Positions 1 to 9,461 of a stretch of 64,000 bases of DNA are shown in pieces. The DNA lies in the NCBI GenBank assembly GCA_907165275.2, contig OU015673.1:5917001-5981000 (forward strand). The letters run 5' to 3'. The stretch is from Zygaena filipendulae. Lineage: Eukaryota > Arthropoda > Insecta > Lepidoptera > Zygaenidae. Positions within the stretch are counted from its first letter, which is position 1. Each line of letters starts with the position of its first letter. The position numbers and the translations under genes were made by a program. The notes beneath the pieces were generated by a model. It was not told the DNA's origin, searched no databases, and worked only from the letters and a program-made list of their open reading frames with translations.

Positions 1-389
1 TTGAATAGTTACTATATTATGTTTCGTAAAATAGGTATATTTGTTGTCAGAAATCGCTAGCATTTTTTTAATGTTAAGAAAATTTGTAAAGAGAATTAAC
101 TATGTATTATATTATTTTCCAAATCTATCACAAAATAGGTTTATCTAATCAAGTTAATATTCTTGTTTACGAACTTTATTATTATCTTAAAATATCTGTT
201 TATTACAATCTTCTGTCAAGTTATTTCCAGACTAATTACTGCGCCTTTTACTACAACTAATTTTATGGACTTGTTTTTTTTGTAATATTTATAATATCCA
301 TATAATAAGAATTTGTATACGTACTAATCTAGGTTTATAATTGTTATTACTGGAAATCGAGTACAGCGGTATTCATGTATGAATCCTTA
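1..389. other. AT-rich intergenic DNA, nothing recognised
   Basis: No exon with plausible splice sites, no tandem array and no terminal inverted repeats were seen here. The base composition is strongly A+T rich, like the rest of the window. Confidence 0.5.
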
Positions 390-470
390 CTACAGTATTA
401 TAAATGCTAAAGTGAGTTTGTTTGTTTGTTACGCTTTCGGATGAAACCGCGGGAAACAGTTATAGTCTGA
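390..470 (+). mobile_element. Internally deleted Helitron-like repeat
   Basis: It opens with the family's 5' motif (ATTATAAATGC..AAAGTGAGTTTG), runs through TTTGTTTGTTACGCTTTC and then jumps straight to the 3' hairpin region (GAAACCGCGGGAAACAG). About 120 bp of the usual middle part is missing. Confidence 0.45.
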
Positions 471-973
471 ATGTAAATTTATTAACAAATTCCCGATCTC
501 TGTAAACTACAGAACATTGCGCTTACCTACTTACAACACCTTCCTCAATATGCAACTATAGGTACATTTGTAAACGCAGTTTCTAAACAAAATAATATTT
601 ATTGCGAAATCATAGGGCGTTTTCAGTAAATTCAGACTGATTTAATACGAACGCCCTGTTAGCAATAACAATATATTTATAAATTCGGTAGATATTGTTT
701 ATACGAAATGTTCTCAACCTCTGATTAGGGAAATAAAACGGTTGTATTGTTTACAACATCGGATTGAAATGGTTCTGAGTTCGTGTGAAATTGGTTCGCG
801 ATAAATATGGGTGGAAGATTGGTAGGTAATGTACGTCCAAATGGCTTTGTTTTTGTTTATAATATGCGCATTGAATATTTTCGTTGCCCAGTTCTTGGTA
901 ACATTTTAAAAGCTCCTATGGGGAATGAGCGATGGTAATGGACAATATTGTAATGTTCAGGATTTAACATAAT

Positions 974-1291
974 GGGCATGTTGACTAATTTTTATTTTTT
1001 AGTCCGTCTTGTAGATTATTAAAAAATATTGGACACGTATTTTTTCTTTTTTTACGTAATCAAAAAATAACGGTGATATATGGAGTTGAAATTTCGCGTG
1101 ACGTCACTATTCTGACAGTTTGTATGGCGGTTTTGCGGTTAGTGACGTCACGACCTCCTCATCCTAAACTTTAATGCGCTTTAACTCTGTATATTTTAAT
1201 TCAAAAGCAAAAAATACGTGTCTATTGTTTTTTTATTTTCTAACTGATGGACTAATTAGAATTTTGATATTCAATAGTAGTCAACATCCCT
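974..1291 (+). mobile_element. CRE-bearing MITE, copy 1
   Basis: This is a ~318-bp non-autonomous element. Its termini are imperfect inverted repeats (GGGCATGTTGACTA at the left; the right end read in reverse is AGGGATGTTGACTA). AT dinucleotides flank both ends (972-973 and 1292-1293). Inside are two TGACGTCA palindromes (1099-1106 and 1143-1150), matching the CREB/ATF consensus, and a TTACGTAA-like bZIP motif near 1052. The same element recurs at 6385, 53382 and 57027. It has no coding capacity, and its superfamily is uncertain. Confidence 0.75.
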
Positions 1292-1350
1292 ATTGTATAA
1301 AAAACTTTTATATGACATCGACTTCTACTGTTCAGTTGTTTAATCTAATA

Positions 1351-1515
1351 TATAAAATTCTAGTGTCACAATGTTCGTTCCCATACTCCTCCGAAACGGC
1401 TTGACCGATTCTCATGAAATTTTATATGCATATTCAGTAAGCCTGAGAAATATAAAAGGGAGTTCCTACGGGAATTTCGAAAGTCACGCGGGTGAAACCG
1501 CGGGGCGCAGCTAGT
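1351..1515 (+). mobile_element. Helitron-like repeat, TCCGAAACGGCTTGACC subfamily
   Basis: It ends in a CACGCGGGTGAAACCGCGGGG hairpin followed by CAGCTAGT. The body (ACGGCTTGACCGATTCTCAT) differs from the common subfamily and matches the copy at 39614-39783, so at least two subfamilies are present. It abuts the right end of the CRE-bearing MITE. Confidence 0.5.
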
Positions 1516-1733
1516 TAAATATGATATTATGATATAATATAGATATAACGATACTCAAAAAATTTACTTTTCCATAAAAAAAAATGGTAGAAAAGTACTT
1601 TTGCTGCTAGGGTTAAGGATAAGGTGCTCGTATAGTAATAAGTACTATAAGTACTAAGTAATAAAAACTAATAATACTATAGTAATAAGTATTAAGTCCT
1701 ATTACGGTATATTAAGTTACTTAACACTTAAAC

Positions 1734-1967
1734 GGCCGCACTCAGAGTCGACTTTAATGATTACTTAGTTAAGTATAGATTTTTAAAACAAAACTACCGC
1801 AATCAGCGATGTTCCTTAAATTAATGTTAATTGGCATTTAATGAGATATAACTTAATTAGTTAAATGCCAATTAACATTAATCTATTAAACTTGTCTGAT
1901 TGCAGCAGTTTTGTTTTAAAAATCTATACTTAACTAAGTAATCATTAAAGTCGACTCTGAGTGCGGC
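1734..1967. mobile_element. Snap-back MITE (GCCGCACTCAGAG family), copy A
   Basis: Nearly the whole 234 bp is one inverted repeat. GCCGCACTCAGAGTCGACTT at the left is mirrored at 1945-1967, and the arms stay complementary to a small loop near 1850. Halfway along each arm is a variant of the terminus itself (CTGCCGCAATCAG), so the element looks like a palindrome within a palindrome. It lies ~107 bp upstream of the first recognised exon of Kazal-like gene K1. Confidence 0.85.
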
Positions 1968-2073
1968 GGAAAGCTTTTTAAATATGGAATTTCTAAGGCG
2001 TCGAAAGCCTGGTTCTATTTGAAAAATAAAGAAACAAAATATACCACATTCATTAGTTTTGTTTTCCTATCAG

Positions 2074-2230
2074 CTGGGATATTCATAATCACGATGTTCG
2101 GTGTCGTATTAACCAGAAGAACCTACAGGAAACCCATAGAAAAATATCCAAGCGATACGCAGTATTTCGTCACCGATTTCTTCGTAAGAGGTTGCAAGAA
2201 TTTCATTGAAAATTGTCCAGGCGGTTATAA
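2074..2230 (+). CDS. Kazal-like secreted protein K1, exon a (5' partial)
   Basis: The exon follows a strong acceptor (TTTTGTTTTCCTATCAG) and stops at AA|GTGAGT, giving 157 bp. It enters with two bases of a split codon and leaves in phase 2. It encodes a hydrophobic stretch (GIFIITMFGVVLT, probably the end of a signal peptide or anchor), a linker rich in charged and aromatic residues, and the first two Kazal cysteines in RGC-x6-CPGGYK. The same 157-bp length and phases occur in K2 and K3, which supports the boundaries. The frame also reads open upstream through the acceptor, so an unspliced, longer N-terminus is possible; the initiator exon was not found. The product is likely a small extracellular Kazal-fold protein; inhibitor activity is an inference. 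Confidence 0.72.
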
Positions 2231-3240
2231 GTGAGTCCAATGATTTATTACATCAGGATTCATAGAATAGGATATTATAAATGGACATAGATAAGCAATA
2301 GTGTGTTAACCCACACTAGAGAGATTTTGAGTAAATCGTGTTTTAAAAGTAGGAGCGCCATTTTGTATCAACATTTTTTATGTTCAATATTTAGTTACAT
2401 ATTTAAGCAATGTGATAAGATAAACACATAATTAAAAAACGTTCCCTAACTCTCAAAAAATTATTCTGAATCAATAAATTAATTTTGTGGGTTAACATGT
2501 TATTGCTTATCTGCGTCCAAATACGAATGCGAGTTTAATTATTGTCGGTTATGTTTTCACGCCTTAACTATACTCAACCGATTACCATGAAATTTTGCAT
2601 CGTGTTGTCAGGGACACGGAGAAGGACATAAAGTACTTTTATTCCTGAATTGTGCGAGTGAAACTCAGGGGAACAGCCAGTAGATAAATGTGTTGAAAAT
2701 CGTCATGAGATTGACTTGATGGAATTGAGTTGTCGAATAGTAAAATATTGACTTTAATAATGTACACTATCCTGCGAGAAATTAGAGAAATACTTTCATA
2801 TTTTAGTTGTCATTATTAGTAATTATACTTTGGAAAAAACGCAGACCGCGTTGCTTCTTAACACAGAATCTAAAGTGCACGTGGGAGAACCACGGAGAAT
2901 CTTCATAAGAATCGACTTTAATGATTACTTAGTTAAGTATAGATTTTTAAAACAAAACTGCCGCAATAAGAGATGTTCAGTAGGTAAATTAATGTTTATT
3001 GGCATTTAATGAGATGTAACTTAATTAGTTAAATGCCAATTAACATTAATTTATTAAACTTGTCTGATTGCGGCAGTTTTGTTTTAAAAATCCATACTTA
3101 ACTAAGTAATCATTAAAGTCAACTCTGAGTGCGGCGGTTAGAGTACTTTACTAATCATTGAGTCTTTGAGTGCGGTGAGTGATTATTTGCTCGGTGGGTC
3201 TAACAAAAAGAATACTTCATTAAAAGTTAAATTATTTCAG
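2231..3240 (+). other. K1 intron with snap-back MITE
   Basis: This is a GT-AG intron (GTGAGT donor, AAATTATTTCAG acceptor). It contains a degenerate Helitron-like repeat (about 2545-2682, ending GGGGAACAGCCAGTA) and a second snap-back MITE at 2911-3136. Confidence 0.65.
2911..3136. mobile_element. Snap-back MITE, copy B
   Basis: It shares both arms with copy A. The left tip is altered (ATCGACTTTAATGATTAC without the outer GCCGCACTCAGAG), while the right tip ACTCTGAGTGCGGC is intact. It lies inside the K1 intron, so copies A and B bracket exon a. Confidence 0.8.
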
Positions 3241-3335
3241 AGTTCAACAAATCTGTGCTCGAAGCTACAATGGCAATTTCAGGGATTTCGCAAACTATTG
3301 CGAAATGCAATACGAGAACTGCAACACTTGGCGAA
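3241..3335 (+). CDS. Kazal-like secreted protein K1, exon b
   Basis: The 95-bp exon runs between TTATTTCAG and the GTAAGT donor. Joined to exon a it reads K-VQQICARS..NYCEMQYENCNTWR, giving cysteines 3, 4 and 5 of a Kazal-type module (C3-x14-C4-x6-C5). The C4-x6-C5 segment with an aromatic-Asn before C4 resembles the helix of Kazal domains, but the 14-residue C3-C4 gap is longer than the classical ~10. K2 has an exon of the same length and closely similar sequence (VCARHYDG..NYCELEYENCNGWR). It leaves in phase 1. Confidence 0.78.
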
Positions 3336-3853
3336 GTAAGTGATACGTAAAGGTTATTTTATAAAATGTTAATAAAGTGGGTAATATTTTTGTTTTTTAT
3401 TTATTTTATTTTATTTATTTATTTAAGTTTGTGAATACAGCAAATAATAAGGTGTTAATGCATTCTGCCAATGAGGCGTACAAACATTTTGAACAATTTC
3501 TACATGACTTAAGAAAAATTAGTTTAACGTTCAAATCAAATTATATTACACAAATCAATTGAATAAAAAAATCGAAACAAATTGGCAAATTAAATTACAT
3601 TATACAAATCAATTGAATAAAACAATCAAATCAAGTTAGCAAGTTAAATTATATTTTGTCAATTTTTTTTTTCAAAACTATCTACAAATCTAGGTTTATA
3701 CTACCTACTATTGTATTTAGTACGTATATAGGATATTGATTCACAAAAAAACGTGTGACCTACGTTTTTTAGAGACATAAAAAATATTTATGACTAGTTA
3801 CAAAAATTAGAATCTATTTGAAAGAAAACAATGCAAATTACTTTTTGTTTCAG

Positions 3854-3885
3854 ATTGGCGTGTGTACAAACGAGAACGGTGCTAA
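3854..3885 (+). CDS. Kazal-like secreted protein K1, exon c (3' end)
   Basis: This 32-bp terminal exon after TTTTTGTTTCAG encodes NWRVYKRERC and then TAA, supplying the sixth cysteine as the last residue. K2 ends identically in structure (32 bp, QWSMIKQSRC, stop). A second frame of this stretch is open much longer (IGVCTNENGAK...), but the exon b phase excludes it. A polyadenylation signal AATAAA follows at 3942-3947. Confidence 0.72.
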
Positions 3886-3941
3886 AATTCTTGAAAGATT
3901 GAGCGATCCTGCGTGGCAAAAAAAAATATACTACCAAAAAC

Positions 3942-3947
3942 AATAAA
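3942..3947 (+). terminator. K1 polyadenylation signal AATAAA
   Basis: A canonical hexamer lies 57 nt after the K1 stop codon, at a sensible distance for a short 3' UTR. Confidence 0.5.
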
Positions 3948-3953
3948 GCCAGT

Positions 3954-4848
3954 TCATTTATAGAATTTTAATTTTATTGTATATCCACCCAAACTTTTTA
4001 TAACTTTTTTATTCATAGCTTTAGTCGTTGAATATCTTTTTTTGTTATATATATAAGATGTGTAGAATTAATCATTTAACTGACAGAAGTTTTGATTAAA
4101 ATTTTCATTACATTGGTAACCACTTATGCGAAAAGCTTACAAAAAACATAAAATAAACTCAAGTATTTTAATATAGTCTGTTTCCAGCGTTTTCGAGGAC
4201 CCACTCTAGGTTTAATTAAATCTCCACTGACACAGGCTGCGTTGGAAAAACAAGGGTAGGTGTAAAAAACGCAGTTTATTAAGTTTCTAGTGGATATGTG
4301 GAATATACGGCGACGAACTTGGACTCGAAATAATTTAAAAATATGTTAATAATTCCTCTTCAAATTCAAACTACATTAATTTTTTTAAATTGTTTTTTTA
4401 TTTATTTATTTTCTATACTAATGTTATAAAAAGGAAAGATTTGTTTTTTTTTGTTGGTTACGATTTAACTCAAACACTACTGGACCGATTTCATAAATTC
4501 TTTCACCATTAGAAAGCAACATTATCCCTGAGCAACATAGGCTATATTGTACTCCGGATTTCCAGCGAGAACTCCGAAATTATCGCAGGTGAAACCACGG
4601 GGAAGTAGGTGCATGATAAAATAATTAATCAAACAATTTTTTATACAAATAAACAATTTATTTATTTATTTTTTATTAAGTGATAAAATAAATAAACTTT
4701 AATGTTTTGAAGTCGGTTTTCGGTCGGTTGGGTTAATTATTTATCTACATGATGGAGTAAAACTCAAAATTGAGAGAATACAATAAATCACCTTTAAATA
4801 TATCAGATACCTACATTATACGATATACTACTTTTAAAGGGACTTTTC
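3954..4848. other. Intergenic, AT-rich, one weak repeat
   Basis: Nothing coding was recognised. About 4417-4610 is a degenerate Helitron-like copy (TCTATACTAATGTTATAAAAAG at its start, ACCACGGGGAAG near its end). Long T and A runs occur at 4380-4410 and 4636-4680. Confidence 0.45.
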
Positions 4849-5247
4849 AGGGTTCCGTACCCAAAGGGTAAAACCGGACCCTATTACTAAGACTTCGCTG
4901 TCCGCCCGTCTGTACGGCTGTCACCAGGCTCATGAACCGTGATATTTATACAGTTGAAATTTTCACACATCATGATGTATTAAACAGAATAAAATAAATA
5001 TTTATAAGGTGGCTCCCATACAACAACCGTGATTTTTTGTTCGTTTTTTCTAGATATTGATAGCGGCAACTGATAGACGTTTGAAATATTCACAGAATAT
5101 TTAGTTACATATTCACTTTAAAAATAAATAATTACATTAAAATAAAATAAAAATTTAAGTGGGGCTCCCATTTTTTTTTTTTTGCGGTTATAGATAATGG
5201 TACGGATCCCTTCGGGCGCGAGTCCGACTCGCACTTGGCGGGTTTTT
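4849..5247 (+). mobile_element. Interspersed repeat with AGGGTTCCGTACC ends
   Basis: The ends are short inverted repeats (AGGGTTCCGTACC at the left and GGTACGGATCCCT at 5199-5211), followed by GAGTCCGACTCGCACTTGGC. The body (CATGAACCGTGATATTTATACAGTTGAAATTTTCACA) and the CTCGCACTTGGC tail resemble a widespread lepidopteran repeat; the tail motif reappears at 32853, 33032 and 33211. No coding capacity was seen. Confidence 0.55.
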
Positions 5248-5542
5248 AAAATGTCTTCCAACTCATCCGTATACTTAACACTAGAGCCTTTAGAGTCGCT
5301 TTTATTTCTATTTATTATGTTTCCACAGAGGATCAAGGATTTTTACAGCCGGCCACAGCTGCTCGATGTTTATTGTCGCACTTTTATTGTCGCACCATTT
5401 TTATTTTACTTTGGCGAATGAAAACTATGTGATGTTTTAAAAATAACTGTGTTGATTTTTATTTCCTACTTATTTTAAAGCCACTCGGTTGGGAATGCAA
5501 TTTGCTGCAAGTGCAGATGGGATAAAAATATAATCAACACTA

Positions 5543-5764
5543 TCCCTACCTACTGATATTATAAATGCGAGAGTAACTCTGTCTGTCTATCTGTCTGTCT
5601 GCTTGTCTGTCTGTTACGCTTTCATGCCTTAACGGCTCAACCAATCATCACAAAATTCTGCATACATGTTGTCAAGGGAACAGAAAAAAGCATAAGGTAC
5701 TTTTTATCCCGGAATTCCTGCGGGAACTCCGAAATTAGCAGGTGAAATCGCAGGAAAAGCTAGT
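5543..5764 (+). mobile_element. Helitron-like repeat with CTGT microsatellite
   Basis: It begins TCCCTACCTACTGATATTATAAATGCGA, carries an internal (CTGT)n tract at 5578-5614, and ends GAAATCGCAGGAAAAGCTAGT. The layout fits small lepidopteran Helitrons (5' TC, 3' hairpin, CTAGT end) that often acquire microsatellites. Confidence 0.6.
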
Positions 5765-6035
5765 CCGTTACATTTACACGAATTAGGTAAAAACCCGATC
5801 ATCATAGAATTTTTCATACCTACACGTTGTCAGAGGTACAGAAATAGACACAGAGTACTTTCATCTAGGAATGCCCGCGGGAATACCGAAATTAACGAGG
5901 TTGAAACTTCGGGAAACGGTTACCTAATAGATTTTTGATTGGTTCATTGGTTTCATTCTACGTCTACGGCGGCGGGGGACTTTGTTTTATATTATGAAAG
6001 GAAGGAGGAAAGATGCAATCGAAAACCGTTTTACC

Positions 6036-6268
6036 GCCGCACTCAGAGTCGACTTTAATGATTACTTAGTTAAGTATAGATTTTTAAAACAAAACTGCTG
6101 CAATCAGACAAGTTTAATAAATTAATATTAATTGGCATTTAACTAATTAAGTTACATCCCATTAAATGCCAATTAACATTAATTTACTGAACGTCTCTGA
6201 TTTCGGCAGTTTTGTTTTAAAAATCTATACTTAACTAAGTAATCATTAAAGTCGACTCTGAGTGCGGC
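6036..6268. mobile_element. Snap-back MITE, copy C
   Basis: This is a nearly perfect inverted repeat, and complementarity continues slightly beyond the family ends (TTACCGCCGCAC against GTGCGGCGGTAA). The loop is reversed relative to copy A: ACTAATTAAGTTACATC here, GAGATATAACTTAATTAG there. This is expected when an almost palindromic element inserts in either orientation. Confidence 0.85.
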
Positions 6269-6384
6269 GGTAAAGTCATTTTTAGTAAACGCCTTATAAG
6301 ATTTGTGCCCAACAAATCTTATAAGAACGTTTGTCGACCGTAGCAATAAAACATTTACCTACGTATGACCGATTCTTCTTCAAT

Positions 6385-6712
6385 AGGGATGTTGACTACT
6401 ATTGAAAATCAAAATTCTAATTAGTCCGTCAGTTAGAAAATAAAAAAACAATAGACACGTATTTTTTGCTTTTTTAAATAAATTAAAATATACAGAGATA
6501 AAGCGCATTAAAGTTTAGGATGAGGAGGTCGTGACGTCACTAACCGCAAAACCGCCATACAAATTGTCAGAATAGTGACGTCACGCGAAATTTCAACTCA
6601 ATATACCTATCGCCGTTATTTTTTGATTACGTAAAAAAAGAAAAAATACGTTTCCAATATTTTTTAATAATCTACAAGACGGACTAAAAAATAAAAATTA
6701 GTCAACATGCCC
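6385..6712 (-). mobile_element. CRE-bearing MITE, copy 2
   Basis: This full-length copy is in reverse orientation: AGGGATGTTGACTA at the left, TAGTCAACATGCCC at the right, AT on both sides (6383-6384 and 6713-6714). Both TGACGTCA sites are preserved (near 6533 and 6578). Confidence 0.78.
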
Positions 6713-7097
6713 ATTATAGCGCCTATCAATCTGACCCGACAGACGTTTTCGGTTTTAACGCCACACTCTACAAACTTCGAACGAATATAATATTATAGGT
6801 AGGTATACATAGATACGAATAACAGAATGATACAAAAACCAGAAGAAAGTGACAAATTGCAGAGATACTCGTAACAACATCAAATACATCATCCTATAAT
6901 ACTTTCGACAAAAAACATAATATAGAAATATGATCCAAATTGTATGTATTATCACACCACATTTTTCGGAAACTTTTACTTGATACAGGAAAAGTGAAGC
7001 CGCTATTTTTCATGTTTTGTTAGTACAGGGAAAAGTAAGTGGACGAAATATTAGCACCGAAACTGTCATTAGTTAGTTTTTGTTGGGAACAACACTA

Positions 7098-7118
7098 TAT
7101 ATATATATATATATATAT
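7098..7118. repeat. (TA)n microsatellite
   Basis: An uninterrupted alternating TA tract of about 20 bp. Confidence 0.9.
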
Positions 7119-7189
7119 GTATGTCTGTCTATAGGTACGTGTACAGTCCAGATTATAAATCACTAGCTGTTTCCGCGGGGCTTCTGATA

Positions 7190-7395
7190 TCCTACTAATA
7201 TTATAAATGTGACAGTGTGGATGTTTGGATGTTTGAATGTTTGTTACTCAATCACGCAAAAACGGCTGAACGGATTTGGATGAAATTTGGCATGAATGTT
7301 GTCACCCCTGAAACAGAGAAGGACATAGGGTACTTTTTATCCCGGAATCGGGGACTCTGAAATTACCGCGGGTGAAACCGCGGGGTACAGCTAGT
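7190..7395 (+). mobile_element. Helitron-like repeat, near full length
   Basis: This is the clearest copy of the common subfamily in + orientation. It begins TCCTACTAATATTATAAATG, has the middle motif ACTCAATCACGCAAAAACGG, and ends ACCGCGGGTGAAACCGCGG plus GGTACAGCTAGT. CCGCGG...CCGCGG forms the terminal hairpin just before CTAGT, and the 5' end is TC. These are Helitron hallmarks, and the repeat resembles the Lep1 type described in moths. It has no coding capacity. Confidence 0.7.
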
Positions 7396-9461
7396 AATAT
7401 ACATAAAATTAGGTACTATTCGTCCTTTTTTGTGCCTCTGGCGACTAGACTAGATGCAAAATTGTATGATGGTCCTTTAAAGTATGTAGTTAAGGTGTGA
7501 AAATTTAACAGACAGACAGAATTACTTTCTTAATATTAGTATAAATTAGGTACATAGAACGGTAATTTACTGAACCGAAATAGTGGACTATCGCTCGCAT
7601 ACTACCTACCTATATGCGTATCCAGTAGCAAGGATATTGGACATGCTATTAACTAACCCTGATAAACTAAATTTCTCATTGACTCAGCAGCCAATAAATA
7701 GTTTGGAGACTGTACGTTATTACGATGTTTTCCTTATAAGGCCGCAAAATTTTCGGTTCATTTTCTCTTGCAGAAGATCTCTATTAATGAGATTATGCGT
7801 CAAGTACTCATCCATCACTCTCGAGTGCCGAAGTCTCGGTTTATTTTAACCCAACCTTATTATTAAGCGAAGAGTAACTTTATATTATCAATCAGTGTTC
7901 AACTACATAAAGGTAGAGTATATATTTATGAAAGGTAATATTATATAATCAACGAAATCTTTCATCGAAGATAAAACCTAGACAGTAACAAAATTAATTA
8001 CTTCTATTCTCAATTACTTAGTACTTTCTTAACTTATAAAAGGAAACCTCATGTATCATTTCATGTTTCAGTCAGTCAGTGAGAGCTTTTAAAATTTTCC
8101 CCTACTAGTTTTGATTCACTTACAAATAATAGTTCGAGAGCCCCCGTACTTCTTTTATCAGTGACTAATAACAGGCTGAAACTTCGTGAGTAGGTTCAGT
8201 TCGACGAGGCGCAAAATCTTTTCCCTGAGAAAATTCTTGAAACGGGTAACTAATGAAGTGAGCAGGTGACAAACACTTCGATTTGGTGGGGTGTCGAAAT
8301 TGAATGAGTAACAGTAAAATTTACTGTTGAAATGTTAAGGATAATAATTGGATAATAAACCCGGAAATTAACCGGGGAACAAAAATTAAACACAATTCAA
8401 TATACGAACGGTCCTCATCACCGAGTGCATTGTATTGAGTAGGCGGACTATCACGAATTACAAAATCGCATTTCAAAATATATTGTTAAGGGGAAAACTC
8501 TCTCTGTCTCTCTCCTTCTCTATCTCTCTCTCCCTTTATTAAAACTTTTTATATCTTTTATTTTTATCTAGCTTATTTCGAGTTTCATTTGTCTCCTCTT
8601 ACCTAGGGTAGTCTGGTAGATATCACTTAATATTGTTAAGGTCGATTTGTTTGCATACCTACTCATATTTTCGTAAATTCTTATAGTAGCTATCCTTTAC
8701 GTTTGTGAGTATTCTGTGATAGAGAATATAGGATAATAATGGAATCGCTCGAATCGCTCGTCAAGCGAAGTCTTAACGAGTGATCCAACACTTAATACGA
8801 TGAGCACTCAACCTTCCACCAGTGCTATATGCAAAACGAGACCAAGTTACACCTATTCTGTAATAATTATTACGAAATTCACTTCACGTGGTAAATATTG
8901 TGAGCTAATGTGAGCAAAAACATGAGATAACTATAATACAAATAATTTACATGATTCTATTTTCTAACTACAAACTTTAGTTTACTATTATAAACTTTGC
9001 CTGGCACACTTCATGCGTGAACCCAACTAAATGAATTAAAATGTTGAGAACAGAAAATTGTTTACCATTTTAAATAAGATATGGTAAAATTAGCTGCAAG
9101 TATTTACAGAACTGAAAGGGTACGTTATAACAAACAGGATAAGCGAAAAAATAATATTATAAGTTGGGTAGTTTTTCAGAATATGAGAAAAATTAATTCA
9201 ATGAAAAATCATTACAATTAAATTCACAAGGTATACAATATACATTAAACATAGCTCACTAATAAGTATACAAGGTACGAGCAATGCATCAGCTGGTCAG
9301 CTTAATCGAGGTCATTGACCTTAACAAACCAGCGCCCGATGATGTGTGCGTAAAGCAATTGAGCAGCGAGCGCATTCACTGGTTGTCTTTTTCTCTTTGA
9401 TTAATTTATTTTGTTTGAAAAAAAAAACTTTTTTATTATATGAACATGTTTACATTCAACC
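7396..9461. other. Intergenic, no gene recognised
   Basis: Open frames here are short and lack splice context or recognisable motifs. A pyrimidine-rich (TCTC)n tract lies at about 8497-8535. The left end of the giant fold-back element marks the right limit. Confidence 0.5.

Noticed and set aside
3854..3946. Longer alternative ending of K1 (IGVCTNENGAK...)
   Set aside because: It would need a phase-0 junction, but exon b ends in phase 1. The short ending matches K2 in length and its last cysteine.
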